Shown here: positions 1 to 9,279 of the stretch, piece by piece
How the letters are laid out: the number at the start of each line of letters is the position of its first letter
Numbering within the stretch: position 1 is the first letter of the stretch
Origin: Actinopolymorpha pittospori
GTDB taxonomy: Bacteria > Actinomycetota > Actinomycetes > Propionibacteriales > Actinopolymorphaceae
Direction: 5' to 3'
DNA length: 64,000 nt
NCBI RefSeq assembly: GCF_014873875.1
Contig: NZ_JADBEM010000001.1
Span: 6,324,001 to 6,388,000 of the forward strand
The notes under the pieces: model-generated
What the model was told of the DNA's origin: nothing
Databases searched by the model: none
What the model saw: the letters and a program-made list of their open reading frames with translations, nothing else
Made by a program: the position numbers and the translations under genes

Positions 1-205
1 CGGCCCCGGGGTGCCAGGTGGAGAGATCCTCGAGAACAAGGCAGGTCCCGCTTGGCCCGTCCTCGGACAGGTGACAGGCCGGCACCCGCACACCTACGAC
101 CGGAGCGACCTCCCGGTAGAACAGCACCTCGCTGTGGAACGAGCCCAGCACGTCCGGTATCGAACCGGGGATCGCAGGGTCGCGGCGCTTCACGAAGTAG
201 CCCAT
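1..205 (-). CDS. Phosphotransferase-family protein, partial at window edge
   Basis: The reverse strand encodes about 68 residues before running off the left edge. The segment FHSEVLFYREVAPVVGVRVP followed by CLVLEDLS looks like the part of aminoglycoside/ecdysteroid-kinase-like folds where the N-lobe helix leads into the hinge. The only usable start is the ATG at 203-205, because an in-frame TGA (the stop of the upstream nitrilase gene) lies nine codons before it. The usual first 30-50 residues, including the glycine-rich loop, are therefore missing. Either the gene is N-terminally truncated or a start or frameshift is misread. Substrate unknown. Confidence 0.45.
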   Translation of the reverse strand, partial: MGYFVKRRDPAIPGSIPDVLGSFHSEVLFYREVAPVVGVRVPACHLSEDGPSGTCLVLEDLSTWHPGA

Positions 206-229
206 CGGACGAATGCTAGGAGGAACCGC

Positions 230-1096
230 TCAGTCGACCGGAGCGAGACCTTGCGAACGGTCGTCGTTCCCGTCTCGGCCGTACTGGCTGAGCCGAAGAA
301 ACGCCTGGCTGACGGCCGGGTTGGTGTATCCGTCCCAGCCTCTGGGGTCGGCCTCGATCCGCCGGTTCGGCTCGACGTCGGCGACGAGGAGCGTCTCGGT
401 CGAGGAGGCGGCCTTGGCGAGCACGATCCCGTCGGGATCGACGATGGCAGAGGAGCCGTAGGAGAACCGCTCACCCTGTCGTCCCGCCACGTCGGCGACG
501 ACAACCGTCGTGGAGTTCTCCACGGCACGGGCTATCGGGAGGTTGTCGCCTCGTGCCCGGAACCCAGCCGAAGGTGCTCGGAGGTGCCCGCCGTTGGTCG
601 GCACGAAGAGCAGCGCGGCACCTCCGGCGGCCAGGAGCCGGGCTGGTTCGACGTACCAGATGTCGTTGCAGATGATGATCCCGAACGGCGTCGAGCCGTG
701 CCGGAAGACAGGCAGGTGTTCCCCGGCGCGGATCACGGTCCGGTACCCGGGATAGACCTTCCGGTGGATTGCCGCGACCTGACCGTCGGCGAGGACCGCC
801 GCCGAACTGTAGAGGGCGCCCCCGGTGTCACGCTCGGTGAAACCGACGATCACCAGGACAGACGTACGCAGCAGAGATGCGACGACATCGCGGAGTTCGC
901 CGTTGTCCACACCGAGAGCCACGTCGGACGGTGACTGGCCATCCGATTCGTGGGCCAGCCCTCCGATGACGGACTCGGGGCAGCAGAGGATCTCCACGCC
1001 TTCGGCCTCGCATGCGGTGATCTGCCCCGCGATGAGCCCCACGGCGTCCATGGACCCGAACGGAAGATAAGGGGCCTGGTAGGAAGCGACCTTCAC
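230..1096 (-). CDS. Carbon-nitrogen hydrolase (nitrilase superfamily)
   Basis: A 288-residue cytoplasmic amidase/nitrilase-fold protein starting at GTG. The Glu-Lys-Cys triad is visible: E41 in CCPESVIGG, K113 in HRKVYPGY and C143 in IIICNDIWY. Family members hydrolyse amides, N-carbamoyl compounds or nitriles through a cysteine thioester; the substrate here cannot be told. Length is normal for the single-domain branch. It lies just upstream of the phosphotransferase fragment on the same strand. A second, clearly different member of the family sits at 50788-51627 in the hydantoin operon, so this copy probably serves another pathway. Confidence 0.85.
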   Translation of the reverse strand: MKVASYQAPYLPFGSMDAVGLIAGQITACEAEGVEILCCPESVIGGLAHESDGQSPSDVALGVDNGELRDVVASLLRTSVLVIVGFTERDTGGALYSSAAVLADGQVAAIHRKVYPGYRTVIRAGEHLPVFRHGSTPFGIIICNDIWYVEPARLLAAGGAALLFVPTNGGHLRAPSAGFRARGDNLPIARAVENSTTVVVADVAGRQGERFSYGSSAIVDPDGIVLAKAASSTETLLVADVEPNRRIEADPRGWDGYTNPAVSQAFLRLSQYGRDGNDDRSQGLAPVD

Positions 1097-1231
1097 CCAA
1101 CGAGCTTAGGGGGTGTCAGTGAGTCGCTCCCAGCGGCGGGTGTCGAGGTGGCTCCGCCCCGGTCGTCGTGGCCTCCATACGCTGGAAGCAGGTCTTCGTT
1201 CGGTCTGCCTCCAAGAGGGGAGAAAGTAGGC

Positions 1232-1558
1232 ATGATGTCCGAAGCAGTGCACCCCGCCGTCAACCGCGCCCTGCGCGCCGCCAACGCGCATGACACCGAG
1301 GCGTTCCTCGACAGTTTCACCGCCGACGGCTACGTCGACGACTGGGGACGGGTGTTCACCGGACGCGAGGCGATCAAGGGCTGGTCCGACCGCGAGTTCA
1401 TCGGTGTCGAGGTCACGCTGGACGTCACCGACGTCACCTCGGCGGGGGACACGACCACGGTCGCCGCGCAGGTGGGCGGCAAGGGATTCAACGGACCGAG
1501 CCACTTCGCCTTCACCGTCGACGGCGACCGTGTACGCGGGATGAAGATCACCGGGTGA
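1232..1558 (+). CDS. SnoaL-like / NTF2-fold protein
   Basis: A 108-residue protein with the NTF2/SnoaL pattern: an N-terminal helix (NRALRAANAHDTEAFLDSFT), the short motif GYVDDWGRVFTGREAI, then beta-strands ending in FTVDGDRVRGMKIT. Such small proteins are isomerases, hydratases or ligand binders, and the fold alone does not give the reaction. The start is ATG 1232 (or the next ATG at 1235), behind a purine-rich AGAGGGGAGAAAGTAGG. The longer open frame upstream is antisense to the nitrilase gene and was not used. It stands alone on its strand. Confidence 0.75.
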   Translation: MMSEAVHPAVNRALRAANAHDTEAFLDSFTADGYVDDWGRVFTGREAIKGWSDREFIGVEVTLDVTDVTSAGDTTTVAAQVGGKGFNGPSHFAFTVDGDRVRGMKITG

Positions 1559-1611
1559 CCTGTCCCGGCCGGAGGCGACGGCGGTGTGCTGGTCGGCGAC
1601 CGTGGGCGTAG

Positions 1612-2436
1612 CTACTCGGCGATGTCCCGCGTCAGCACCACGGTGGTGATGAACGTCCGGAACAGTCGCAGCGGGTCGTCGTCGGTCATGGTGACCGTCT
1701 TCTCGTCCGTTCGCTCCACCCCGCGCACCCAGCAGGCCATCTCCGCCAAGTCGCCGTTGCGGAAGAGGACGGTCAGCGTCGCGGGAAGCGTGATGGCCGG
1801 TGGGCGGAAGGTGTGCAGGCGCTCCAGGGCGCGTTGCGCGCCGTCCCTGATCAGGGCGCGGGCCCGTCGCGGATGAAGTGAGGAAGCCGCGAAGCGGGTG
1901 ACCGACTCCTTCACCACGACAGTTTCGATGCCGGGGCAGATCGGCGTCGCCTCCTCGGCAGTGGTGCGGTCACCGGTGATGAGCACCACCGGAACCCCGT
2001 GGGCCAGGGCCACGAGGGCGTTGATGCCGGACTCGCCCACGACGGTGCCGTTCAGGCGGACGTCGGCGATCGCACGAGGGTTGTAGGTGTGGGAGAGCGT
2101 GGAGGCCGCCGAACTCATCGAGCCGTGGTAGGAGACGAAGAAGATCGCGTCGAAGGTCGGGTCGAGCCCCTGCATCATGTACAGCGGTTTGTGCCGCCCG
2201 GACAGGTAGCTCGCATCGCCATGGAGTTGGTCCGGTCGCAGGTTCTGCATCGTCGAGTGCGAGTCGTTGACCAGAAACTCGTCGGCCCCTGCGGCCGTCG
2301 CGCCGTCGATGGCCGCGTTGACCTCGGCCTGCAACAGTCCTCGGTAGTAGTCGTACTCAGGGCTCGGGGCTCGACACTGACCCCAGTCGACGACACCGGT
2401 GGTGCCCTCCATATCGCTGGACAGGAAGATCTTCAC
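1612..2436 (-). CDS. M55 family D-aminopeptidase (DppA-like)
   Basis: A 274-residue cytoplasmic zinc peptidase of family M55, whose founder is Bacillus DppA and releases N-terminal D-amino acids. The start MKIFLSSDMEGTTGVV matches the family signature, with metal ligands D8 and E10. Further ligands or catalytic residues fall where expected: H60 in VNDSHS, H104 in SYHG, H116 in SHTYNP and E135 in VVGESG. I chose GTG at 2436 because GGAAGGAG lies seven bases upstream; the longer frame to 2517 would overlap the DUF402 gene. It follows that gene on the same strand by 47 bases. A role in recycling D-amino-acid peptides from cell wall is plausible. Confidence 0.88.
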   Translation of the reverse strand: MKIFLSSDMEGTTGVVDWGQCRAPSPEYDYYRGLLQAEVNAAIDGATAAGADEFLVNDSHSTMQNLRPDQLHGDASYLSGRHKPLYMMQGLDPTFDAIFFVSYHGSMSSAASTLSHTYNPRAIADVRLNGTVVGESGINALVALAHGVPVVLITGDRTTAEEATPICPGIETVVVKESVTRFAASSLHPRRARALIRDGAQRALERLHTFRPPAITLPATLTVLFRNGDLAEMACWVRGVERTDEKTVTMTDDDPLRLFRTFITTVVLTRDIAE

Positions 2437-2483
2437 AGCTGAGCTCCTTCCGCGGGCTCGCCTGGTCGGTGAGGCCGGCCAGG

Positions 2484-2990
2484 TTACCGACGTACGCCCA
2501 GCAGGATGCCGAGCCACCGGGCGCCAACGGAGCGGAACGGTTCGCGGTCCGCGCGTAACGAGTCGTACAGCTCGCAGGCGGTCCTTCGTGCGGGTCCGGC
2601 GAACTCGCCCGGAGTCCCTCCCTCACGCAGGCTGGCCTCGAACTCCTCCTCGTCCTCGATCCAGACCTCGCCATGCAGCCGACGAACGTCCAGGTCGAGG
2701 TCGGCCATGGTCGCGCGGTCACCCGTCCACTCGGGGCGGGTCGTGACGTCCAGCTTCCAGCCGCCGTCAGTGAAGTGGCGTCCCATCCACCACTGGTTGC
2801 GGGGGATGACACAGACGTACGGGATCGGCTTCGCCGAATCCTTGGTCGCGGACCGCGAGTCGGACGGAACACCGATCCAGACCCCGTAGGCGTCCTCGCC
2901 CAGGCGGAGGCCGTCGACGCGTCGATGCGGTCGGTCGGGCCACTTCACGAGATCGACGCCCGCCAGTCGCACGAACGAAGCGTAGATCAT
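2484..2990 (-). CDS. DUF402 domain protein (FomD/nucleoside-phosphate phosphatase-like)
   Basis: A protein of about 168 residues with the DUF402 pattern: HRRVDGLRLGEDAYGVWIGV near the N-terminus, then WWMGRHFTDGGWKLDVTTRPEW and the acidic DLDLDVRRLHGEVWIEDEEEFE. In characterised relatives these aspartates and glutamates bind metal for nucleoside-diphosphate hydrolysis or RNA cleavage. ATG 2990 is preferred to the GTG at 3011; neither has a strong ribosome-binding site. It lies directly before the M55 peptidase on the same strand, and the two may be co-transcribed. Confidence 0.8.
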   Translation of the reverse strand: MIYASFVRLAGVDLVKWPDRPHRRVDGLRLGEDAYGVWIGVPSDSRSATKDSAKPIPYVCVIPRNQWWMGRHFTDGGWKLDVTTRPEWTGDRATMADLDLDVRRLHGEVWIEDEEEFEASLREGGTPGEFAGPARRTACELYDSLRADREPFRSVGARWLGILLGVRR

Positions 2991-3130
2991 GCCTGGCGGA
3001 GATCGCGCCACCTCGCACCTGTGGTGCCGTCGAACCTGATGGAAAGTTGTCAGGAGACCCTTCGCTGGTGAGCTCGGAATCTCCTTGTTTTACTGGGGTT
3101 GTTGTCGGTGGTCGGGTCTAGCGTTTGGTC

Positions 3131-4552
3131 ATGGACATCGACACCGGCAGTGCCAGCGGGGATGCGGGCTTCGCGCATCCGTTGCTGGCTTGGCTTGCTG
3201 GTGTGGGTGAGCAGCTCGACGGTGCGATCCAGTGTCCAACGTTGTCGTTGCCGCTGGATCAGTACGAAGGGGCGTTGCGGCAACTCGCTGTGTGCGAGGC
3301 GAAGCTGGCGTCGTTACGGTTGTCGTTGACGCGGCAGGGCGAGCTGAACGAGGTCAGGAAGTTGACCGGTGCCGCCAACACGGCGGGCTGGGTGCGGCAG
3401 GTGACGCGGATGGGTCGCCGTGAGGCGTCGGTGTCAGTTCGGCTCGCGAAGGCGCTGGACCAGACGCTCCGCGCGACCGGTCGTGCTCTTGGCGAGGGTG
3501 AGATCTCGTTGGGTCAGGCGCAGGTCATCGAACGCGCGACACGTGGCCTCCCCAACGACGTCGACGCCGCCGTACGGGCGGAGGCGGAAGCTTTTCTGCT
3601 CGACAGCGCGCAGGCTCTCGATGTCGATGACTTGGACAAGGCCGGCAAACACCTCTACGAAGTGATCGCACCCGAGGACGCCGAACGTCGGATCGGGAAG
3701 CAACTGGAAGAGCAGGAACGCCGCGCCCGGGAGAGCAGGACGTTGAGCTTCGGTCCGGTGCGGGATGGGATGGGCACCATGTTCCTGCGCCTCGACCTGC
3801 CTACCCTCGCGATCCTGCAGGCGCTCCTTGATCCGCTGGCTCGTCCGCGTCCCAGCGGTCCTGATGGGCCGGACCTGCGCAGCGGCGAGCGGCGTCCGGC
3901 GGACGCCTTCGCCGAACTCGTCGCCCTGGCCCAGGCAGCCGTCGACGCACCCATCCGCGGCGGCACACGGCCACGCCTCACCGTGACGATGAACCACGAC
4001 GACCTCGCCAACAAACTCGGGTACGGCACCCTCAACTCCGTGCTCACTGACTCCGGACCCGCGCATCTGAAGGTGAGGACCCAGGGCGACGAGGGCGGCG
4101 GGAGCGTTGGACAGGCGATGATCGGCTATCGGATCACGGGGCCGCCGTTGTCAGCCACGCTGGTGCGGCAGCTGGCGTGCGACGCCGAGATCATCCCCGT
4201 GGTCCTCGGGGGCGACGGCGCCGTCCTCGACCTCGGCAGGGGGACCAGGCTGTTCACGTACTCCCAACGACACGCACTCGCCGAACGGGACGGCTACTTC
4301 TGCCACTTCCCCGACTGCAGACGACCCGAGAAGTGGACCGAAGCGCATCACATAAAACACTGGGTAGACGGAGGAGCAACCGACCTCAACAACGGCGTCC
4401 TCCTCTGCCAACACCACCACACCGTCATCCACACCCAAGGCTGGACCGTCCGCATGAGCGACAACGGCCACCCCGAATACCTCCCGCCGCCCTGGATCGA
4501 CCCGTACCAGAACGCCATCCGCCCCGACGACGCAACCCTGATCCGGCGATGA
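3131..4552 (+). CDS. DUF222 / 13E12-repeat family protein with HNH endonuclease domain
   Basis: A 473-residue protein. The first ~300 residues are the helical DUF222 region typical of mycobacterial 13E12 proteins. The C-terminus carries an HNH nuclease: RHALAERDGYFCHFPDC, then EAHHIKHWVDGGATDLNN and LCQHHHTVIH, so both zinc cysteines and the HH/N/H core are present. The family occurs in many copies in actinobacterial genomes and is often treated as selfish or of unknown function. ATG 3131 is preferred over an upstream TTG; no clear ribosome-binding site is seen. The third-position G/T content of the first half looks higher than in neighbouring genes, which fits mobility. No repeats or insertion sequence ends flank it. 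Confidence 0.85.
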   Translation: MDIDTGSASGDAGFAHPLLAWLAGVGEQLDGAIQCPTLSLPLDQYEGALRQLAVCEAKLASLRLSLTRQGELNEVRKLTGAANTAGWVRQVTRMGRREASVSVRLAKALDQTLRATGRALGEGEISLGQAQVIERATRGLPNDVDAAVRAEAEAFLLDSAQALDVDDLDKAGKHLYEVIAPEDAERRIGKQLEEQERRARESRTLSFGPVRDGMGTMFLRLDLPTLAILQALLDPLARPRPSGPDGPDLRSGERRPADAFAELVALAQAAVDAPIRGGTRPRLTVTMNHDDLANKLGYGTLNSVLTDSGPAHLKVRTQGDEGGGSVGQAMIGYRITGPPLSATLVRQLACDAEIIPVVLGGDGAVLDLGRGTRLFTYSQRHALAERDGYFCHFPDCRRPEKWTEAHHIKHWVDGGATDLNNGVLLCQHHHTVIHTQGWTVRMSDNGHPEYLPPPWIDPYQNAIRPDDATLIRR

Positions 4553-4959
4553 ACAGACGTGTCGCCTAGGCGGACGCGCTGCCGACCCCTTCACCCTGGG
4601 CATCGCTTCGGGTGATCCGCTTCCGGACGCGAGCTCCGCGTCTCGCGCTGCCAGGGTGGCCCAGCCACGACGCCCCCGGCAGATCGTCTTGCACGGTACG
4701 GCGTTCCGTCTGACCCTTCCTGGTCCCCGGGCTCCAGCGCGCGGTCGTACGCGACGTTGCCCAGCCGCTCGTACCGCGCCCAGTCCCGGCCGCTGAAGGG
4801 TCAGGACCGGCGGACGTATGCCCACCCGAACCCCATGCGCAAGATCGCGGACGGCTCGAAGTACCTCTTCGGCACCATCCACCGGGTGCCCGCCGGTCCA
4901 GTTCGCGTGGGTGTCGGCGGCTTCCTTCCAACCAGGCGGCGCGGCACCGAACGTCGTGC
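4553..4959. other. Gene-free interval with possible coding remnant
   Basis: The 407 bases lie between the convergent HNH gene and qcrB. No intact gene is visible. On the reverse strand one frame reads KRYFEPSAILRMGFGWAYV, then a stop, then GRDWARYERLGNVAYDRALE, which looks like real protein sequence broken by a stop. I cannot assign it to a family, so it may be a remnant or chance. Confidence 0.3.
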
Positions 4960-6609
4960 TCAGAGTTCCTTGGTGCGGTCGGGTTCGTCGGCTTCGATCT
5001 CGCCGTGACCGCGACCGTGCTCATGGGCGGACTCGTACTCCTGCAGGGTCGGCTTCTGCGCGTCGTCACCGACCCAGAAACGCGAGATGCGCGCGCGCAG
5101 CCGAAGCTTCCGCCATCCCGGGCGTTCCCGACCTTCCTTGTCGGTCCGTGGGGGCACTTCGAGAGGTGTTGTCCGCTCGTGGGAGGAGAGGACGTAAGCG
5201 TCGTCGGGGGACAGCTTCTTGTGCACCTCGATGAACTCGCCGTTCGGAAGCCGTACGACGGCGCCGCTCTCGACGCCATGGATCAGTGTTTCTCGATCGC
5301 GGCGCTGCATACCGATACATATTCGCTTGGTGACCATGAACAGGATGACGGGTACGACGAAGATCGCGACCCGGATGAACACCGTGATGTCCTCGAGCGC
5401 GAGGTGGAACGTCGTGGCGATGATGTCGTTGCCGCCGCCGATCCACAGCAGACCGAAGACCGAGATGGCCGCCACACCCAGCGCCGTACGCGTGGGTTGG
5501 TTACGCGCCCGGTCGAGGATGTGGTGCTCCCGGTCGTCGCCGGTGATCCAGCGTTCGATGAACGGATAGATACCGAGGATGAGCGCGAGCAGACCGAGCC
5601 ACCCGAATCCGGGAATGAAGACGTTCCAGCTCACAGTGATTCCCGCGACACGGGTCTCCCAGTTGGGCATGATGCGTAGCCCACCCTCGACCCAGCCGAG
5701 ATACCAGTCCGGCTGGGTACCGGCTCCGATCTGGTTCGGATGGTACGGGCCGTAGATCCAGACCGGGTTGACCTGCAGGATCGCCGCCATCGCGACCATC
5801 ACGCCGAAGGTCAGGAAGAAGTAGCCACCCGCCTTCGCCATGTAGATCGGCATGAGCGGCGCCCCGACGACGTTCGTGTTCGTTCGGCCGGGGCCGGGCA
5901 ACTGCGTGTGCTTGTGGTAGACGAGCAGGGCGAGGTGGATGGTGATCAACGCCAGGAGCAGGCCGGGAAGCAGCAGGATGTGGACCGGATACAGCCGTGA
6001 GATGAGGTCGTCGCCTGGATACTCCCCGCCGAAGATGAAGAAGGTGAGGTAGGTCCCGACGATCGGGATCGAGAGGAGCAACCCCTCGACGAAGCGCAGG
6101 CCGGTTCCGGAGAGCAGGTCGTCGGGCAGTGAGTAGCCGGTGAAGCCCTCGATCAGGGCGAGCTGCAGGAGAAGGCTCCCGATGATCCAGTTGATCTCAC
6201 GCGGTTTCCGGAACGCTCCGGTGAAGAAGTTCCGCAGCATGTGCAGAAGGATCGCGGCCGCGAAGACGTTCGCCGACCAGTGGTGGATCTGCCGCATCAA
6301 CAGCCCGCCGCGTACGTCGAAGGAGATGTCGATCGTCGACGCGTAGGCCTCCGAGACCGACCGGCCTCGCAGCAGCGGATAGCTGCCGTTGTAGATGACC
6401 TCCTCCATGCTCGGCTTGTACCACAGGGTGAGGAAGATGCCGGTGAGGATCAGGATGATGAACGTGTAGAGCGCGATCTCGCCGAGCAGGAACGACCAGT
6501 GGTCGGGAAAGATCTTGCGGAGGTGCTTGCCCAGCTTGGCGAGGCCGAGCCGCTGGTCCAGGTAGTCCAGAGGCCTGGTGATCGCCTTGGGGGCGCCGTC
6601 GCCGCTCAT
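4960..6609 (-). CDS. qcrB: Cytochrome bc1 complex cytochrome b subunit
   Basis: A 549-residue integral membrane protein, the di-haem cytochrome b of the menaquinol:cytochrome c oxidoreductase. Several hydrophobic helices are clear (for example LYTFIILILTGIFLTLWY). The haem-ligand histidine regions QIHHWSANVFAAAILLHMLR and YPVHILLLPGLLLALITIHL are present. The Qo-site motif appears as PDWYLGW, the actinobacterial variant of PEWY. A charged C-terminal tail of about 120 residues is typical of actinobacteria. The start ATG overlaps the stop of qcrA by four bases, so translation is probably coupled. No qcrC or cytochrome oxidase gene is adjacent. Confidence 0.95.
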   Translation of the reverse strand: MSGDGAPKAITRPLDYLDQRLGLAKLGKHLRKIFPDHWSFLLGEIALYTFIILILTGIFLTLWYKPSMEEVIYNGSYPLLRGRSVSEAYASTIDISFDVRGGLLMRQIHHWSANVFAAAILLHMLRNFFTGAFRKPREINWIIGSLLLQLALIEGFTGYSLPDDLLSGTGLRFVEGLLLSIPIVGTYLTFFIFGGEYPGDDLISRLYPVHILLLPGLLLALITIHLALLVYHKHTQLPGPGRTNTNVVGAPLMPIYMAKAGGYFFLTFGVMVAMAAILQVNPVWIYGPYHPNQIGAGTQPDWYLGWVEGGLRIMPNWETRVAGITVSWNVFIPGFGWLGLLALILGIYPFIERWITGDDREHHILDRARNQPTRTALGVAAISVFGLLWIGGGNDIIATTFHLALEDITVFIRVAIFVVPVILFMVTKRICIGMQRRDRETLIHGVESGAVVRLPNGEFIEVHKKLSPDDAYVLSSHERTTPLEVPPRTDKEGRERPGWRKLRLRARISRFWVGDDAQKPTLQEYESAHEHGRGHGEIEADEPDRTKEL

Positions 6610-7634
6610 CCGCGTTCCCAGAAACTCGGTCCGACAGGCTGCGGGAAGTCGCTCTGTGCCACCAGGAAGCCCTCGGAGTCGACCATGATCGGCAGCTGGG
6701 GCAGGGAACGAGCTGCCGGGCCGAAGACCACCCGCCCGTTGTTGGACAGGTCGAACGTCGACTGGTGGCACGGGCACAGCAACTGGTGGGTGAGTTGCTC
6801 CCACAGGTTGACGACACAGCCGACGTGGGTGCAGATCTTGGAGAAGCAGAGGATGCCACTCACACCCCAGGAACGCCGACTGGGGAGCGAGTGGATGTCG
6901 CCTTCCTCCATGCGGACCAGGAACACCGCGGCCTTCGCCAGGGCGTTGTTGCGCGCGCGACCTTCGGGGAGGTCGACGATGGACGCAGGTACGGCGTTGA
7001 CGATCGCACCGAGGTGGATGTCCTCAGGACGGAGCGGCCGGAAGGTGACGTCGTTGACCACCCGGGTACCTCGCCGCCAGATCGTGTGCTCCAACGCGGT
7101 TCCGGGAAGTGGTCCGAGGTCGCCGAGCAGGATGATCACGGGTACGCCCAACAGGGTGAGTGCACCGGCGAGCGCGCGCACCAGCACCTTGCGCCGACCG
7201 ATCTGGGACTCCGCGGCGCCCTGCCGTAGCGCCCCGATCGCCGCGGTTCGGTCGGCGGGGGAGGACGCGGCGCTGTGGCGTTCCTCCACCACCTCGTGGT
7301 TGTCCATCAACCGGCGCGCCCACTGGACCAGGCCGGCGCCGATCAGCAGCAGCGCGACGCCGAGGCTGGCACCCAGCGCGAGGTTCGAACCACCGACACC
7401 GGCGAACGTCGCATCTTTCGGTACGGCGATGTACACGACGACGAAGGCGATCAGGAACAGCGTAGCCAGTCCGAACATCGTGGCGACCTGGCGCTCGGCA
7501 CGTTTTGCCGCCCGCTCGTCGACGTCGGTGATCCGCGGGTCGTGTACCGGCAGGCCAGGATCAGGGACCGGGTCGCCCGCGCCGGTGGTGTCGGGGAGCT
7601 CCTGCCCGCCGCGAGGTTCGAGCTCGCTGCTCAT
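6606..7634 (-). CDS. qcrA: Rieske iron-sulfur subunit of cytochrome bc1 complex
   Basis: A 342-residue membrane protein with three predicted helices (about 53-72, 85-105 and 155-172), the layout of actinobacterial QcrA. The [2Fe-2S] cluster ligands are visible as C268-T-H270..C273 in CTHVGC and C287..H290 in CPCHQS. It passes electrons from menaquinol to a cytochrome c domain, normally that of QcrC. ATG 7634 has GAAGGGACC upstream; the in-frame extension to 7787 lacks a better site. First gene of a two-gene qcrA-qcrB unit with an ATGA overlap. Confidence 0.95.
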   Translation of the reverse strand: MSSELEPRGGQELPDTTGAGDPVPDPGLPVHDPRITDVDERAAKRAERQVATMFGLATLFLIAFVVVYIAVPKDATFAGVGGSNLALGASLGVALLLIGAGLVQWARRLMDNHEVVEERHSAASSPADRTAAIGALRQGAAESQIGRRKVLVRALAGALTLLGVPVIILLGDLGPLPGTALEHTIWRRGTRVVNDVTFRPLRPEDIHLGAIVNAVPASIVDLPEGRARNNALAKAAVFLVRMEEGDIHSLPSRRSWGVSGILCFSKICTHVGCVVNLWEQLTHQLLCPCHQSTFDLSNNGRVVFGPAARSLPQLPIMVDSEGFLVAQSDFPQPVGPSFWERG

Positions 7635-7943
7635 CTCGGCTGGTCCCTTCGCCTCGGGCCACCGTGGGCGCCGGCCTGGCGGCGGTGGTGCTCGAGGAAC
7701 ACATACCTGGAAGCGCCACAGCGAGGGCCGTCGGTCACCAGACCATGCCCACCAGCCGATACCTACCCTGGCGAGGCTCGTTCGCAACCAGCCGACGGGA
7801 CGTGCCCGGGAAGCTCCGCGGCCGAACTGTCCAGATCGATGGGGAAGAGTCCGATGTGAAACGGCGCCAACCCAGTGGTGCGTGCGTGGGGTGTGAGCTC
7901 CGACGCCTTCCGTCGGACAGATGTCCGCCGCGCTGTACCCCGC
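7635..7943. other. Intergenic region upstream of qcrA
   Basis: A 309-base interval between the 3' end of the NDH-2-like gene and qcrA, both on the reverse strand. It should hold the qcrA promoter. I see no gene, no qcrC remnant and no convincing -35/-10 pair. Confidence 0.4.
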
Positions 7944-9251
7944 CTACCGTGTCGTCCGATTCGGGCGGCTGGAGTCCAACGGGACGGAGCCGCTGCGGAC
8001 GAGGCCGAGCTCGACGACCTGGCGCCGCAGAACCGAGTCGAGCAGCCAGTCCGTCGCCAGCCGGAGTCGGTTCGACGGAATGGACGCGAGGTGGTAGCCG
8101 CGGGTAATGGTCTTCGCCGGGACGCCGGACAGTGGAACGCCGATCGGGTTGGCCGCCGCGGCGAAGCCACCGAGGTCGACGGTGAATCCCAGGTCATGGT
8201 GTTCGTAGGCGTGGAGGGTGCCGTTGCCGAAGGATGCCGCGACGTTCTCGGCGGCGCACCTGCCCTGCCGCTGGGCATGCTGGGCGGTCATGGGAGTCAG
8301 CTCGCCGGGTCGGGTGAGGTCGGGGACGGCGGCGGCGTCGCCGCAGGCGAAGACTTCCGGCCGGCTCTCCACCCGCAGGAACTCGTTGACGACGAGGCGG
8401 CCCTTCTCGGTGGGGAGGCCGAGCCCATCGATGAGCGGATCCGGTCTCACTCCCACGCACCAGACCAGCGTCCTGGTGGGCACGAACTCACCGTCGGAGA
8501 GCCGGACGCCCTCCGCGGTCGCCTCCGCGACGGAGGTGCCCGTACGCACGTCGACTCCGCGCGCCCGCAGAACGCGATCGGCGGTATGGGAGAGTCGCGG
8601 GTCGAGCTCGGGAAGTACCCGCTCGGCGACCTCCGCCAGCATCCAGCGGATCGGCTGGTGCCGCAGACCACTTCGGTGCGTGGCGATCTGGTGGGTGAAC
8701 AGCTGTCCCTGCGCGGCGACCTCGGTTCCGGTGTAGCCGGCGCCGACGACCACGAACGTGCAGCGCGCCCGGCGTTCGTCGAGGTCGTTGCTGACGTCGG
8801 CGAACTCGAGCTGACGGGTCAGGTGATCCCGTAGGTAGAGCGCCTCGGCGATGCTGCGAAACCCGTGTGCGTGTTCGCTCACTCCCGGGACTGGCAACAG
8901 CTTGTTGACACTGCCCGGCGCGAGGACGAGGCGGTCGTAGTCGAGCCGGGTCTCACGGCCCTCGACGTCGGTGACGAGCAGTCTTCTGGCATCGAGTTCG
9001 ACATGGTCGACTGAGCCGAGGACCAACCGAACACCGCGGAGGGTGGCGAGGGGGACGGCGACACGGCGTGGGTCGGTGATGCCGGCCGCCACCTCTGGGA
9101 GGAGAGGCAGATAGAGGAAGTAGTCGTTCGGGTTGACCACCACGATCTCGGCCCGGCCGCGGGCGAGGCGGACGAGCCGACGGACGGCGTGGTAGCCGGC
9201 GAAGCCCGCCCCCACCACGACGATCCTCGGCCGACGACGTCCGTCGATCAC
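7944..9251 (-). CDS. NAD(P)/FAD-dependent oxidoreductase, type II NADH dehydrogenase-like
   Basis: A 435-residue two-dinucleotide-binding flavoprotein. The FAD-binding GxGxxG is at the N-terminus (VVVGAGFAGYHAVRRL), and the NAD-binding one follows near residue 167 (FVVVGAGYTGTEVA). The segment VFACGDAAAVPD contacts FAD ribityl/phosphate. YFLYLPLLPEVAAG resembles the NDH-2/FerB-like motif. NDH-2 enzymes pass electrons from NADH to menaquinone at the membrane face without pumping protons. The start is GTG 9251 behind GGATGGGGG. It lies 28 bases after the next flavoprotein gene (9280-10626), suggesting an operon. Confidence 0.85.
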   Translation of the reverse strand: MIDGRRRPRIVVVGAGFAGYHAVRRLVRLARGRAEIVVVNPNDYFLYLPLLPEVAAGITDPRRVAVPLATLRGVRLVLGSVDHVELDARRLLVTDVEGRETRLDYDRLVLAPGSVNKLLPVPGVSEHAHGFRSIAEALYLRDHLTRQLEFADVSNDLDERRARCTFVVVGAGYTGTEVAAQGQLFTHQIATHRSGLRHQPIRWMLAEVAERVLPELDPRLSHTADRVLRARGVDVRTGTSVAEATAEGVRLSDGEFVPTRTLVWCVGVRPDPLIDGLGLPTEKGRLVVNEFLRVESRPEVFACGDAAAVPDLTRPGELTPMTAQHAQRQGRCAAENVAASFGNGTLHAYEHHDLGFTVDLGGFAAAANPIGVPLSGVPAKTITRGYHLASIPSNRLRLATDWLLDSVLRRQVVELGLVRSGSVPLDSSRPNRTTR

Positions 9252-9279
9252 CGATCAACCCCCATCCAGGTCGGCGGCT

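Noticed and set aside
3131..4552. Intein or group II intron as the source of the HNH motif
   Set aside because: The HNH lies at the end of a DUF222 protein in the standard 13E12 layout, with no splice junctions or host protein.
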